A DNA stretch of 64,000 nucleotides from Drancourtella massiliensis (lineage in GTDB: Bacteria > Bacillota > Clostridia > Lachnospirales > Lachnospiraceae), in contig NZ_JACJKH010000001.1 in the NCBI RefSeq assembly GCF_016900655.1, forward strand, positions 154,668-218,667, given 5' to 3'. Position 1 is the first letter of the stretch, and the number at the start of each line of letters is the position of its first letter. Below, piece by piece: positions 40,577 to 49,669 of this stretch. The notes beneath the pieces were generated by a model. That model had not been told where the DNA came from. It saw only the letters and a list, made by a program, of their open reading frames with translations, and did not search any database. A program made the position numbers and the translations under genes.

Positions 40577-42703
40577 TTACTTCAGCGTCATTGTGCGGTC
40601 TTTTGTTTCCGCTGTGACCGGAACAATTGCATTGACAGAAGTATTATCGATTTCAATCGAATATGTCTTGTGGATCAGGCAGTTGACCGGATCTTCGGTT
40701 GCGATGACAAGGGCAAGGCTGTGTCCCGGCTGTATGGTATATCTTGTTGCGCAAAGATATACATGATAGTCGTGATATTCGCCTTTTTTCAGCTCAATGC
40801 TGTTGGCAGCGGTTTCCGGTTCATAACCTGCTTCCGGATTGCAAAGATCTGCGAAGGCACGTGTGATGACACGGTATTTCTTATGTACAGTCGAGAATTC
40901 GGCTTCGTTAAATGCCGGAAGATCGCCGCCGTTGATAATTCCGCCTTCTTTTACAGTTTCTACCGGGATAATGTTTCTTTCCGGATCTACAGTCTGAATA
41001 CTGTCGAATTCTTCATCGCAGACATCACAGAGAAGAACGGCAATTTCCACGTCATCCATTCTGCCGGAAACTTTGGAAGAACCAAGTTTCATCGTAAGTG
41101 TATCGGCGTCGTTTGGATTTTCCGGATGGAAGTCTGCATCGGCGTCTCCGTCTTTTAAAGAAGCGCGCAGATTCAGGCGGACCGTGCCCTGGATCGTGAC
41201 AGCCTCCTCGAACGGATCTGTCACATAGCGCTGACCCATATTGGTGGATTTTACTCCCATCACATCGTCGAAGTTTTCAGCGCTGATTCCTGCAGCTTTC
41301 CAGTCTGTATCGATGACAGATGTGCCGGTTCCGGCGCTTTCCAGTTTCATGCTGTAATCGGTATCCCAGGAATCGGATGTTTCCCATTTTTTCTGATCGT
41401 AGTTTGTCTGTACGAGAACTTCCGGCCTTGACTCGGCGCCGTTTTCCACGCCGTACAGATAATGGGAAATCCATTCATTTACAATGTCATCATAGAATTT
41501 TCCGTCAATCAGGATTCCGTAGTTTTTGTTCGGCATGGTAGGTGTGATGTGAGGACCCTGATGAAGGATTGTCTTAAAGGTCTGTCCGGATTTCTGGAAG
41601 GCTTTTACCATCATGTCAAATTGTTTGGTGGAGACGTTTTCATCGTTTAATCCCTGGACAATCAGTGCGCTGCACTTGATCCTGTCAGCATGCAGACGGT
41701 AGTTTCCGCTTCCCCAGAATTCCTCATCATAATCAAATCCGCACTTCAGCTGCTGCAGACTCAGCTCATGGTGGAATGCTGCAATGTCATCTTTTTGTTT
41801 TTCAGACAGTGTTTCATCATGATAACGGCTTGAGCAGTAGTAGGCAAGGAAGCTGTTTAACATCTCTTTTGGCCAGTAACGCTGTGCGCCCTGCATGTTC
41901 TGCTGGCTGTACCAGTCGGAAATTCCGGCAACAGGAACGATGGTTTTCAGTCCTTCTACGCCTGTTGTAGCCACTGCGAACGGCATGGTTCCGGCGTAGG
42001 ATCTTCCTGTCATGGCAACGTTTCCGTTGGACCAGTCGGCTTTTGTAATGATAGTGCCGGTGCGGTCTGCGTAGGCAACACGGTCGCCGTGCAGCCATTC
42101 TACCACGGCTTTAAATGCGTCCCGTTCGTAATCAGATCCTACATAGTTAAATCCATCGGAGCCAAGCGCTCCGAGTCCCGCACTTGTGATCACCGCAAAG
42201 CCGCGGACAAGATAATAATTGAAGTTGTCAAGGTTTTCGTAAACCATACTGTCTGTGCTTCCCTTGTCCTTGTAATACCAGTCGGAGGGGTCTGATTTCA
42301 ATGCAAGATCCATGGCGCTGATTTCACCTGTAGGAACACGCGGAGCAACTTCCTTTTTCAGATCGTTGAAATCGAATTTGCGGTATTCTTTTTCTGCAAC
42401 CTCTTTCATATGATCGTAACCGTCTTCCTGAACACCGGCACAGTACGGGCGTGCCTCAAACAAAGAAGCGGCTTTGTAATTGCCTTCTACTGCACTGCGC
42501 GGAACCTGCACGAGAGTTTTAATCAGATCCCGCTTTCCATCTCCATCCATATCAAAATCAGATTCTACATACACACAATATCTGACAATATCGGATGTGG
42601 CAGGATCATAGTTTTCTCCTGTTTTTCCATCTGTAAACGGGAAAACAGGCTGTGCCAGTCCGTTTTCAAATACCGGCACTTTACTGTAAGAATTGTCTTT
42701 CAT
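40577..42703 (-). CDS. pepX: Xaa-Pro dipeptidyl-peptidase (S15 family)
   Basis: 708 residues. Serine hydrolase that releases Xaa-Pro dipeptides from peptide N-termini. The nucleophile motif GRSYAG (S235) is visible, followed by ATTGVEGLKTIVPVAGISDWY and a late HQGPHITP histidine region; the C-terminal jelly-roll half has VRLNLRASL and the RYTIQPGHSLALVIATED closing stretch. This is the PepX_C (S15) architecture. It fits with the Xaa-Pro aminopeptidase and peptide transporter at the left end. Start ATG 42703 is preceded by GAGGAGG; a long upstream in-frame extension crosses the promoter and is rejected. Confidence 0.93.
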   Translation of the reverse strand: MKDNSYSKVPVFENGLAQPVFPFTDGKTGENYDPATSDIVRYCVYVESDFDMDGDGKRDLIKTLVQVPRSAVEGNYKAASLFEARPYCAGVQEDGYDHMKEVAEKEYRKFDFNDLKKEVAPRVPTGEISAMDLALKSDPSDWYYKDKGSTDSMVYENLDNFNYYLVRGFAVITSAGLGALGSDGFNYVGSDYERDAFKAVVEWLHGDRVAYADRTGTIITKADWSNGNVAMTGRSYAGTMPFAVATTGVEGLKTIVPVAGISDWYSQQNMQGAQRYWPKEMLNSFLAYYCSSRYHDETLSEKQKDDIAAFHHELSLQQLKCGFDYDEEFWGSGNYRLHADRIKCSALIVQGLNDENVSTKQFDMMVKAFQKSGQTFKTILHQGPHITPTMPNKNYGILIDGKFYDDIVNEWISHYLYGVENGAESRPEVLVQTNYDQKKWETSDSWDTDYSMKLESAGTGTSVIDTDWKAAGISAENFDDVMGVKSTNMGQRYVTDPFEEAVTIQGTVRLNLRASLKDGDADADFHPENPNDADTLTMKLGSSKVSGRMDDVEIAVLLCDVCDEEFDSIQTVDPERNIIPVETVKEGGIINGGDLPAFNEAEFSTVHKKYRVITRAFADLCNPEAGYEPETAANSIELKKGEYHDYHVYLCATRYTIQPGHSLALVIATEDPVNCLIHKTYSIEIDNTSVNAIVPVTAETKDRTMTLK

Positions 42704-42764
42704 GATTGTCCTCCTCTTTTGCAGCAACATACCAAACGATGTTGTTATTTTTTCTCTACTAAAT

Positions 42765-42793
42765 AGTATAATTTTTCTGTGAAACTTAGTCAA
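42765..42793 (-). promoter_or_regulatory. Promoter of pepX
   Basis: Minus strand TTGACT (complement 42788-42793), 17-bp spacer, TATACT (complement 42765-42770). A 6-bp inverted repeat CAACAT/ATGTTG (42725-42744) lies in the leader between promoter and gene and could be an operator. Confidence 0.8.
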
Positions 42794-42967
42794 TATTATG
42801 TTATGTGATAAATGCGAAAGAAGGGGCAACATTTCCTTCACAAACATTTAAGGAAATTTTCTTTCTTTTGTCCTTGATTCCTTTGGGGGATCGGTATATC
42901 ATTAGTAAATATCATATGGCGCTGATTTTATATTGAGAAGACAGTGCCGGAGAAAGAGGGGATAAAA

Positions 42968-43555
42968 GTGTGGGAACTGTTTCAGAGTTTGTTTGAAAAA
43001 GCGGTATGGTTTTTAAAGCTGTACGTGATCGAGTACCGCTATCTGGTTGCATTTCTGGCATGCTTTGTATTTTTATATATTTTATTTATGCACTGGCTGA
43101 ATATCCGGTTTTTCCGGATCCTGCGGGAGCCGGTAGCCATCATCTGTCTGGTGGTGGAGATCGTTGCGATTGCGTATTTTACGATTTTCTTCCGGGAACA
43201 GGGAGAGTCGCATACATATGAGCTGGAGCTGTTCTGGTCGTATAAGAAGTGGATTCTCGAAGGAAGTGTGGCCTTCGGCCTTGAGATTTTAAATAATATC
43301 GTGCTGTTTTTCCCGTTTGGATTCATTTTGACGGATGCGCTGCGGAGATGTCCGTTCTGGGCGGTTCTGCTGTCCTCCCTGGCGGTGAGCGGCTGTATTG
43401 AGATGAGCCAGCTTGTTTTCAGGCTTGGACTCTTTGAGTTTGACGATATTTTCAACAACGTGCTGGGAGCCGTGGCAGGATGGTGTGTATTTCACATCCT
43501 GCGGAGCTTCAAGAGGAGAAGAAGGCCGGAAAGCTCTTCGGTTTACTCCGGATAA
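42968..43555 (+). CDS. VanZ-family membrane protein
   Basis: 195 residues with five hydrophobic segments. The VanZ signature runs EILNNIVLFFPFGFILTDAL, then SGCIEMSQLVFRLGLFEFDD and IFNNVLGAVAGW. VanZ-like proteins are common in Firmicutes; one is linked to teicoplanin resistance, but most are uncharacterised and there are no other van genes here. GTG at 42968 follows GAGGGGA at normal distance; an in-frame GTG 8 codons earlier has no site. It converges with the QueT-like gene 22 bp away, with a small GACAGC/GCTGTC hairpin between them. Confidence 0.85.
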   Translation: MWELFQSLFEKAVWFLKLYVIEYRYLVAFLACFVFLYILFMHWLNIRFFRILREPVAIICLVVEIVAIAYFTIFFREQGESHTYELELFWSYKKWILEGSVAFGLEILNNIVLFFPFGFILTDALRRCPFWAVLLSSLAVSGCIEMSQLVFRLGLFEFDDIFNNVLGAVAGWCVFHILRSFKRRRRPESSSVYSG

Positions 43556-43577
43556 CGACAGCTTTGCTGTCTGATGC

Positions 43578-44069
43578 CTAGTGATCCCAGCGGAATAGAC
43601 TGTTCTGATAGCGGGAGAGTGCGCGGTAGAGGATCATGCCAAGAACGCCGCAGCTGACGATTTCTCCTGCCGCGATGGAGATCATTAAAACCGGGATCGG
43701 CAGATGGACGCCATATCCATAATATAGAATCAGCGGCACGATCACGGTATTGGACAGGACCGGCGCAATTGGAAGGAGCAGAGGATTACAGTTACGCATC
43801 CGGTAGACGAGGACTGCTCCGATCAGCGTGGCGAGGCTTCCGAAAATAATATCCGGCAGGATCGCGCCTGAGAGAATATTTCCGATCAGGCATCCGATAA
43901 AAAGGCCCGGCACCGCAGCCGGTGTGAAGGCCGGCAGGATAGTAAGTGCTTCCGAGATGCGGATCTGGACTTCGCCGAATCCGAAAGGGGCAAAGAGCCA
44001 GGTCAGTATGACATAAATCGCGGCGATCATGGCCGCGTGGGCAATCAGTCGTGTTTTCTTGTGTCTCAT
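43578..44069 (-). CDS. QueT-family (DUF988) transporter
   Basis: 163 residues with five or six membrane segments. The N-terminal MIAAIYVILTWLFAPFGFGEVQIRISEALTI... region holds the family motif VQIRISEALTILP, followed by GLFIGCLIGNILSG. QueT proteins are substrate-binding S components of energy-coupling (ECF) transporters and are thought to import queuosine precursors. No ECF ATPase genes are adjacent, and the 30-nt leader is too short for a preQ1 riboswitch. Start ATG 44069 with GGAGG upstream; a longer frame runs into the promoter. Confidence 0.85.
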   Translation of the reverse strand: MRHKKTRLIAHAAMIAAIYVILTWLFAPFGFGEVQIRISEALTILPAFTPAAVPGLFIGCLIGNILSGAILPDIIFGSLATLIGAVLVYRMRNCNPLLLPIAPVLSNTVIVPLILYYGYGVHLPIPVLMISIAAGEIVSCGVLGMILYRALSRYQNSLFRWDH

Positions 44070-44107
44070 AAGATTCCTCCAGTATTGTGTTGCAGTATCA
44101 AATCTGT

Positions 44108-44136
44108 AGTATAGCATGACCGGTCTGAAAAGACAA
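44108..44136 (-). promoter_or_regulatory. Promoter of the QueT-like gene
   Basis: Minus strand TTGTCT (complement 44131-44136), 17-bp spacer, TATACT (complement 44108-44113). Its -35 overlaps the terminator tail of the rml operon. Confidence 0.75.
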
Positions 44137-44201
44137 GAAAAACCAGGTACACTATCGCAGGAGAGCAGTCCGCTCCCGGTCTGCGGCAGGTGCCTGGTTT
44201 T
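44136..44201 (-). terminator. Intrinsic terminator of the rmlABDC operon
   Basis: AAACCAGGTAC pairs with GGTGCCTGGTTT over about 12 bp, with an inner CGCAG/CTGCG stem; read on the minus strand the stem ends in TTTTTCTT. It follows the rmlC stop codon by about 20 bp. Confidence 0.82.
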
Positions 44202-44221
44202 CTAAAAAGCTTCAAATGGAC

Positions 44222-44830
44222 TTAGAACTGGAATGCGTCTTTGATGCCCGGCCAGTTCTGGTCTCTTTCATTAATATTCAGCGGTGTACCATCGGAGAGA
44301 GTATATCCCGCGCAGGCTCCGCTTCCCGGATAAGTTCCGGTCACTTCCGGCCATTCAATGCCGATTTCCGGATCGTTCCATGCCAGTCCGCCGTCATCGC
44401 CCGGATGATAGAAATCTGTACATTTGTAGCAGAATTCGGCACTGTCGGACAGGACAAGATATCCGTGTGCAAAGCCTTCCGGTACATAAAACTGTTTCTT
44501 GTTTTCTTCGGTCAATTCGACTCCGTACCATTTTCCGTATGTTTGGGAGTCTTTTCTTAAATCCACAGCCACATCAAAGACGGAGCCTTTGATGACGCGG
44601 ACAAGTTTTCCCTGAGGGAACTGTTTCTGGAAGTGCAGGCCGCGCAGAACGCCTTTTGTGGAGCTGGACTGGTTGTCCTGTACAAAATTCAGATGCAGGC
44701 CGGCTTCTTCCATATCATTCTGATTATAGGTTTCCATAAAATATCCGCGGTTATCGCCATGTACGGCCGGTGTGATGACACAGAGACCTTCGATTCCGCC
44801 GACATTTTTTTCTACTGTGATCTGTCCCAT
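44222..44830 (-). CDS. rmlC: dTDP-4-dehydrorhamnose 3,5-epimerase
   Basis: 202-residue cupin-type epimerase that converts dTDP-4-keto-6-deoxyglucose to dTDP-4-keto-rhamnose. Family motifs DNRGYFMETYN, QDNQSSSTKGVLRGLHFQ with the catalytic-type histidine in LRGLHF, VFDVAVDLRKDS, and FAHGYLVLSD are present. Last of rmlA-B-D-C on the minus strand; a terminator follows. Start ATG 44830 with GGAGATCG upstream. Confidence 0.95.
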   Translation of the reverse strand: MGQITVEKNVGGIEGLCVITPAVHGDNRGYFMETYNQNDMEEAGLHLNFVQDNQSSSTKGVLRGLHFQKQFPQGKLVRVIKGSVFDVAVDLRKDSQTYGKWYGVELTEENKKQFYVPEGFAHGYLVLSDSAEFCYKCTDFYHPGDDGGLAWNDPEIGIEWPEVTGTYPGSGACAGYTLSDGTPLNINERDQNWPGIKDAFQF

Positions 44831-44863
44831 TTCAATCGATCTCCTTTCGCAACGTTTCTGTTA

Positions 44864-45835
44864 TTAAAATTCCAGTTCGGTCAGATAGCGGTGAAGAGCA
44901 TCTTTCCAGTCCGGCAGCGGTGTAAATCCGTTCTGAACCAGCTTGGATTTATCCAGGCGGCTGTTAAACGGTCTGCTTGCTTTGGATACGCCGTATTCCT
45001 CCGTGGTAACAGGAAGTACGGTGAGATGCTCTGCATCGTATTCCGGATGACCAAGTTCAGCTGCCTGGCGGAAGATTTCCACAGCAAAATCATACCAGCT
45101 GATATATCCGCCCTCGTTGGTTGCATGATAATAGCCATATTTGTCTGTTTCGATCATGTCTGCCAGAAGTTTCGCAAGATCGTAAGTGTAGGTCGGTGTT
45201 CCGATCTGATCGTTGACTACTGTAAGTTTGTCGTGTGATTTGCCGACATTGAGCATTGTCTTGATAAAGTTCTTTCCGTTTTGTCCGAATACCCATGCAA
45301 TGCGGACAATGAAATATTTTTCCAGCTGTCCGGATACTGCAAGTTCTCCTTCGAGCTTGGTCTTTCCGTAGATATTAAGCGGAGCATAATCTTTACAGTC
45401 CGCCTCCCACGGGGTTGTCCCCTGTCCGTCAAAGACATAGTCCGTGGACAGATAAACCATCTTACAGCCTTCCGGTCTGGAGGCATCGAGTTTCTTTACC
45501 GCTTTGACAATATTTTCCGTTCCGACGGTATTGACCTGACGCACTTTTTCTTCCATATCTTCCGCAAGGTCCACGGCAGTCCATGCCGCGCAGTGCACGA
45601 CCACATCCGGAGATTCCTGAAGAAGGACGCGTTCTACCGCCGCTTCATCGGTGATATCCAAAGAGACATACGGTGCTTTTGTGACAGCGGTACCGTCCTG
45701 AGCTCCGCTGTACTCCGGGGCAAGGTCAGAACCGGTGCAGGTGTAATTTCCTGCCTGGTTACTGGTACGTTCTGTCAGTTCGTTGATGACATCATGGCCG
45801 AGCTGGCCGGCCACACCGGTTACAAATACTTTCAT
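44864..45835 (-). CDS. rmlD: dTDP-4-dehydrorhamnose reductase
   Basis: 323-residue SDR reductase that makes dTDP-L-rhamnose. The cofactor motif GVAGQLGHDV opens the protein; VHCAAWTAVDLAEDME, YLSTDYVFDGQG and the YGKTKLEGE motif with the YxxxK pair are typical RmlD sequences. It lies between rmlB and rmlC. The presence of D and C shows that rhamnose is made, in addition to any 4-amino sugar made from the shared intermediate. Confidence 0.95.
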   Translation of the reverse strand: MKVFVTGVAGQLGHDVINELTERTSNQAGNYTCTGSDLAPEYSGAQDGTAVTKAPYVSLDITDEAAVERVLLQESPDVVVHCAAWTAVDLAEDMEEKVRQVNTVGTENIVKAVKKLDASRPEGCKMVYLSTDYVFDGQGTTPWEADCKDYAPLNIYGKTKLEGELAVSGQLEKYFIVRIAWVFGQNGKNFIKTMLNVGKSHDKLTVVNDQIGTPTYTYDLAKLLADMIETDKYGYYHATNEGGYISWYDFAVEIFRQAAELGHPEYDAEHLTVLPVTTEEYGVSKASRPFNSRLDKSKLVQNGFTPLPDWKDALHRYLTELEF

Positions 45836-45871
45836 GATGACTGACTCCTTCCTGATGTTTCTGACGGCAGC

Positions 45872-46891
45872 CTAACGGTTTCCGTACATTTCCTCATAGT
45901 AGTTCTGGTATTCACCGGAAACAATCGTTTCCCACCAGTCCTGGTTGTCCAGATACCACTGGATTGTCTTCTGGATTCCATCCTCGAATTTTGTTTCCGG
46001 AAGCCATCCAAGCTCTTCGTGAATCTTTGTCGGATCGATCGCGTAGCGCATATCATGGCCCTTGCGGTCTGTCACATGTGTGATCAGGCTTTCCGGTTTG
46101 CCAAGTGCTTTACAGATGATTTTTACAATATCGATGTTTTTCATTTCATTGTGTCCGCCGACATTGTAAACTTCTCCGACACGTCCTTTGTGGATGATGA
46201 GATCAATGGCTTTGCAGTGATCCTCCACATAGAGCCAGTCGCGGACATTGATTCCTTCTCCGTAAACCGGAAGCGGCTTGTCATGCAGCGCGTTGATAAT
46301 CATCAGCGGGATAAGCTTCTCCGGGAAATGGTACGGCCCGTAGTTGTTGGAGCAGCGGCTGATCGTCACCGGAAGTCCGTAAGTGCGGTAGTATGCAAGC
46401 ACGAGAAGGTCGGCAGCTGCCTTGGAGGAGCTGTACGGGCTGCTTGTGTGAATCGGAGTCTCTTCGGTGAAGAACAGATCCGGTCTGTCAAGCGGAAGGT
46501 CGCCGTAAACTTCGTCTGTGGATACCTGGTGATATCTCTGAATACCGTATTTGCGGCAGGCGTCCATCAGGACGGAAGTACCGATGATGTTTGTCTCAAG
46601 GAAAACCTGCGGATTTTCGATGGAACGGTCTACATGGCTTTCAGCAGCGAAGTTGACCACGATATCCGGGTGCTCTTCCTCGAAGAGACGGTACACTGCT
46701 TCACGGTCTGTGATGCTTTCCTTGACGAAGCGGAAATTCGGATTGTCCATGACCGGGGCAAGAGTGGAAAGATTACCCGCATAGGTCAGGCAGTCCAGGC
46801 AGATGATCCGGTAGTCCGGGTATTTGTTTAACATGTGAAAAATAAAGTTGGAACCGATGAAACCGGCTCCTCCGGTTACGATAATATTCAT
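45872..46891 (-). CDS. rmlB: dTDP-glucose 4,6-dehydratase
   Basis: 339-residue extended SDR. NAD motif GGAGFIGSNF, the catalytic STDEVYGDL and YSSSKAAADLL (YxxxK), and HVDRSIENP all match. It makes dTDP-4-keto-6-deoxyglucose, the branch point for rhamnose (RmlCD) and for the VioA-like aminotransferase at 27420. Start ATG 46891 has AGGAGG upstream; 24 bp separates it from rmlA. Confidence 0.96.
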   Translation of the reverse strand: MNIIVTGGAGFIGSNFIFHMLNKYPDYRIICLDCLTYAGNLSTLAPVMDNPNFRFVKESITDREAVYRLFEEEHPDIVVNFAAESHVDRSIENPQVFLETNIIGTSVLMDACRKYGIQRYHQVSTDEVYGDLPLDRPDLFFTEETPIHTSSPYSSSKAAADLLVLAYYRTYGLPVTISRCSNNYGPYHFPEKLIPLMIINALHDKPLPVYGEGINVRDWLYVEDHCKAIDLIIHKGRVGEVYNVGGHNEMKNIDIVKIICKALGKPESLITHVTDRKGHDMRYAIDPTKIHEELGWLPETKFEDGIQKTIQWYLDNQDWWETIVSGEYQNYYEEMYGNR

Positions 46892-46915
46892 TTTCTTTTC
46901 CTCCTGAAATCCATT

Positions 46916-47812
46916 CTAACGCAGTGCGTCCAGATATTTTCCATCCAGTACGTCTTTTAAATACTGGCCGTACTGATTTTTCTTTAATACTTCGTAGACT
47001 TTCAGCACATCCTCTTTGGAAATCCAGTTGTTCAGATATGCAATCTCCTCGAGGCAGGCAATTTTACGGTGCTGGTGTGTTTCCATGGTTTTCACAAAGT
47101 TGGTAGCATCTACGAGACTTTCGTGGGTTCCGGTATCCAGCCAGGTGAATCCCTGTCCCAGAAGCTCTACATTCAGAGCACCTTTTTCCAGATAGATCCG
47201 GTTCAGATCTGTGATTTCCAGCTCTCCTCTGGCACTCGGCTTTAAGTTCTTCGCGTATTCGACAACATGATTGTCGTAGAAGTAAAGTCCTGTCACGCAG
47301 TAGTTGCTCTTCGGATGTTCCGGCTTTTCTTCAATAGAAACAGCCTTGCCCTCAGAGTCGAATTCAACGATACCGAAGCGCTCCGGATCATCTACATAGT
47401 AACCGAAAACAGTAGCGCCGTTTCCGGATTCTGCATTTTCTACGGCAGCTTTCAGACGTTTCTTCAGTCCGTGTCCTGCGAAAATATTGTCTCCGAGCAC
47501 CATGGCAACGGAATCGTCACCGATGAAATCCGCTCCGATGATAAATGCCTGGGCAAGTCCGTCCGGGCTTGGCTGTACTGCGTAGGACAGCTGGATTCCG
47601 AACTGGCTTCCGTCCTTTAAAAGCTCCTCAAACCGCGGTGTGTCCTGCGGTGTGGAGATGATCAGGATATCCCGGATTCCTGCATTCATCAGAACAGACA
47701 ACGGATAGTAGATCATCGGCTTGTCGTAAATCGGAAGCAGCTGTTTGGATGTGACCATGGTCAGTGGGTAGAGGCGGGTTCCGGAGCCGCCTGCAAGAAT
47801 GATTCCTTTCAT
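46916..47812 (-). CDS. rmlA: Glucose-1-phosphate thymidylyltransferase
   Basis: 298-residue nucleotidyltransferase joining dTTP and glucose-1-phosphate. The N-terminal signature [13 protein letters not shown] and [18 protein letters not shown] is complete, VLGDNIF and [19 protein letters not shown] follow, and [13 protein letters not shown] lies near the end. First gene of the rml operon behind the 19-bp-spacer promoter (47878-47908). ATG 47812 with AGGAGG. Confidence 0.96.
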   Translation of the reverse strand: MKGIILAGGSGTRLYPLTMVTSKQLLPIYDKPMIYYPLSVLMNAGIRDILIISTPQDTPRFEELLKDGSQFGIQLSYAVQPSPDGLAQAFIIGADFIGDDSVAMVLGDNIFAGHGLKKRLKAAVENAESGNGATVFGYYVDDPERFGIVEFDSEGKAVSIEEKPEHPKSNYCVTGLYFYDNHVVEYAKNLKPSARGELEITDLNRIYLEKGALNVELLGQGFTWLDTGTHESLVDATNFVKTMETHQHRKIACLEEIAYLNNWISKEDVLKVYEVLKKNQYGQYLKDVLDGKYLDALR

Positions 47813-47877
47813 ATGAACCTCCTTTGATCGTTACATGATTTTATCTTTTTTCAGTCTTATTCTTTCCTGTTGTTCCT

Positions 47878-47908
47878 ATCATAACAGGTGCCCCTGGGGC
47901 ACCTGCAA
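47878..47908 (-). promoter_or_regulatory. MerR-type promoter/operator in front of rmlA
   Basis: On the minus strand TTGCAG (-35, complement 47903-47908) and TATGAT (-10, complement 47878-47883) are 19 bp apart. Between and overlapping them lies a perfect 10-bp palindrome around a central base, CAGGTGCCCC T GGGGCACCTG (47885-47905). A stretched 19-bp spacer filled by a palindrome is the hallmark of MerR-controlled promoters, and a MerR-family gene ends 28 bp upstream. No U-tract follows on the minus strand, so it is not the MerR gene's terminator. Which regulator binds is inferred. Confidence 0.65.
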
Positions 47909-47932
47909 GCCTTTTTTGAAAAAAACTGAAAT

Positions 47933-49117
47933 TTATTTGACACACAGGAAGCAGCCGGCATCTTTCGTGACATGAAAAGAAGGGTCTGTCTGCTTTTTGA
48001 CAAAGGCTGAAAATTCCTTATAACGTTCCAGAATGTACTGGTTCTGGTTGCCGTGGCAGGACAGAATATAGGAGATCAAAGGCTCCGGGTCCGGCACGGT
48101 CAGAAAGTCCTCGTATTGTTTCCATGTGATCCGGGAAAAATAAGGGGAAAGAATGTCTCTTCCATTTTCTTTTCCGAACCGGTCGTACAGTTTGGTGGAA
48201 GAAAGGACGATCCGGTCGTCAAAGGAGGAAACAAGCTGAGAGATTTCCTTCATATGTTCCTGACCATAGGTACTGCACAAAAAGGTGCCGCCGGGTTTCA
48301 GCACCCTTGCAATTTCCGCGCATGCGGCGGAGATGTCATCGCAGTAAAAAAGAACATGGTTTGCGATGACCAGATCAAAACTTTCGTCCCCATAGGGAAT
48401 TGTCTCACAGTCAAAGGTCCGGAAAGAAAAGCGGGAGGAGTCAGCTCCCAGTGTACGCCTTGCGTCACGAAGCATCCCGTTTGAGATATCGGATAAGACG
48501 ACAACCAGATTATCCGGAAGGGTGTCCAGATTTTCTTTCCAGAATGTGCCGTCCCCGCATCCGACTTCCAGTACCCGGATACCGGCAGAAAACGGTGCCG
48601 TCTCACGGATCCAGGAGAACCAGCTCTGTCGGTTGTGCGCGTAACGTGTATGGAGGTGAATCCGGGCGGAAATATTGGAGGCATTCTGGTACTGATTTTT
48701 CATGCTGGTTTCCATACCGAGATCATGGATCAGACTCAGCATGTTGCTCCAGTTGACCGTTTTATGGTCTGAGATCAGCTGGGTTGTTTCCTGAATGGTG
48801 CGGGCTACGATCTGCAGCTGTTCGATGCGGTCCTCCACAAGCTTTTTCTGCAGATTCAAAGAATCCATCATAAAGTGTGTATCGGAAGCGTTGATCGTCA
48901 TTTCCATAATATCAGACAGAGAAAATCCCAGAGCCTTTAAAAGCAGAATCTGCTGCAGGCGTGCCAGATCGTCGTCCGTATAGAATCTGGTTCTGGTAGC
49001 AGGATCGACATAGGATGGTTTCAATATATTATGTTCATCGTAATACCGGATGGTTTTTTTCGTAATGTGTGCAAGCTTCATCAGCTCACCGGTCGAGTAA
49101 TAACCTTCTTTTTTCAT
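47933..49117 (-). CDS. MerR-family regulator fused to a SAM-dependent methyltransferase
   Basis: 394 residues. N-terminal MerR helix-turn-helix (YSTGELMKLAHITKKTIRYY, then LKALGFSLSDI, about 1-75), a coiled linker (about 80-120), and a class I methyltransferase domain with VLEVGCGDGTFW, SDISNGMLRDARR and LVIANHVLFYCDD (about 165-300). Known MerR-MTase fusions occur in Clostridia, but their ligands and methyl acceptors are undefined. It precedes the rml operon on the same strand and likely binds the palindromic promoter there. ATG 49117, GGAG site 9 bp upstream. Confidence 0.9.
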   Translation of the reverse strand: MKKEGYYSTGELMKLAHITKKTIRYYDEHNILKPSYVDPATRTRFYTDDDLARLQQILLLKALGFSLSDIMEMTINASDTHFMMDSLNLQKKLVEDRIEQLQIVARTIQETTQLISDHKTVNWSNMLSLIHDLGMETSMKNQYQNASNISARIHLHTRYAHNRQSWFSWIRETAPFSAGIRVLEVGCGDGTFWKENLDTLPDNLVVVLSDISNGMLRDARRTLGADSSRFSFRTFDCETIPYGDESFDLVIANHVLFYCDDISAACAEIARVLKPGGTFLCSTYGQEHMKEISQLVSSFDDRIVLSSTKLYDRFGKENGRDILSPYFSRITWKQYEDFLTVPDPEPLISYILSCHGNQNQYILERYKEFSAFVKKQTDPSFHVTKDAGCFLCVK

Positions 49118-49141
49118 GAGACGGGCTCCTTTCGTACCTTC

Positions 49142-49170
49142 ATTATAAGGAAAAATGCAGGGCAGAGCAA
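49142..49170 (-). promoter_or_regulatory. Promoter of the MerR-methyltransferase gene
   Basis: Minus strand TTGCTC (complement 49165-49170), 17-bp spacer, consensus TATAAT (complement 49142-49147), 25 bp before the start codon. Confidence 0.65.
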
Positions 49171-49283
49171 TCGTGAATTTCCAGAACGTTACTGCGGCAG
49201 AAAGAAGGAGGAGGAAGAAGGCTTTCTTCCGGAGGAAAGATGTGTTACACTATAAAAGACTAAATGGAAAAGGACGAAAAAAG

Positions 49284-49634
49284 ATGGATATTCAAAAACT
49301 TTCAGAAGAGACAGGATGTAATTTACAGGCAGCACTTGGACGGCTGAATGGAATGGAGGCACTGTACGGGCGGCTCCTGAAAAAATTCATAGACGATCCT
49401 ACCTTTCAGGAACTCAAAGAGGCGGTAAAGGCAGAGGATCTGAAAGCAATCGAGACAAAAGCGCACACACTCAAAGGAACCGCGGCCAATCTGGGACTGG
49501 ATATTTTAAGTGAAAAGAGCCATGAGATAGTCTGTGCCGTGCGGGAAGGCCGGCCGGAAGAAACGGAAGCACTGTTTGCAGAGTGTGAAGCCAGATATGA
49601 GCGGATACTTGCGGCATTGCGCAGAATGGAATAG
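49284..49634 (+). CDS. Hpt-domain phosphotransfer protein
   Basis: 116 residues, a single Hpt four-helix domain with the phosphoaccepting H61 in AHTLKGTAANLG. It receives and passes phosphate between receiver domains. The next two genes encode a REC-HD-GYP protein and a hybrid histidine kinase with its own receiver, so this is the middle step of a phosphorelay. ATG 49284 follows AAGGAC at 7 bp; longer upstream frames are Arg/Lys-rich and start without a site. Confidence 0.9.
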   Translation: MDIQKLSEETGCNLQAALGRLNGMEALYGRLLKKFIDDPTFQELKEAVKAEDLKAIETKAHTLKGTAANLGLDILSEKSHEIVCAVREGRPEETEALFAECEARYERILAALRRME

Positions 49635-49669
49635 CGGATCAGAAATGAGAAGAGAGGACTGGTGAGGAT

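Noticed and set aside
42968..43555. Glycopeptide-resistance cluster because of VanZ
   Set aside because: No VanH, A, X, R or S genes nearby; VanZ-like proteins are common without resistance.
44070..44107. preQ1 riboswitch upstream of the QueT-like gene
   Set aside because: The promoter lies only about 30 nt from the start codon, too short for the aptamer, and no preQ1 consensus is seen.
47885..47905. GC-rich palindrome as a terminator of the MerR gene
   Set aside because: On the minus strand it is followed by TTATGATAGG, not a U-tract, and it sits exactly in a promoter spacer. A T-run exists only on the plus strand, where no gene is transcribed.
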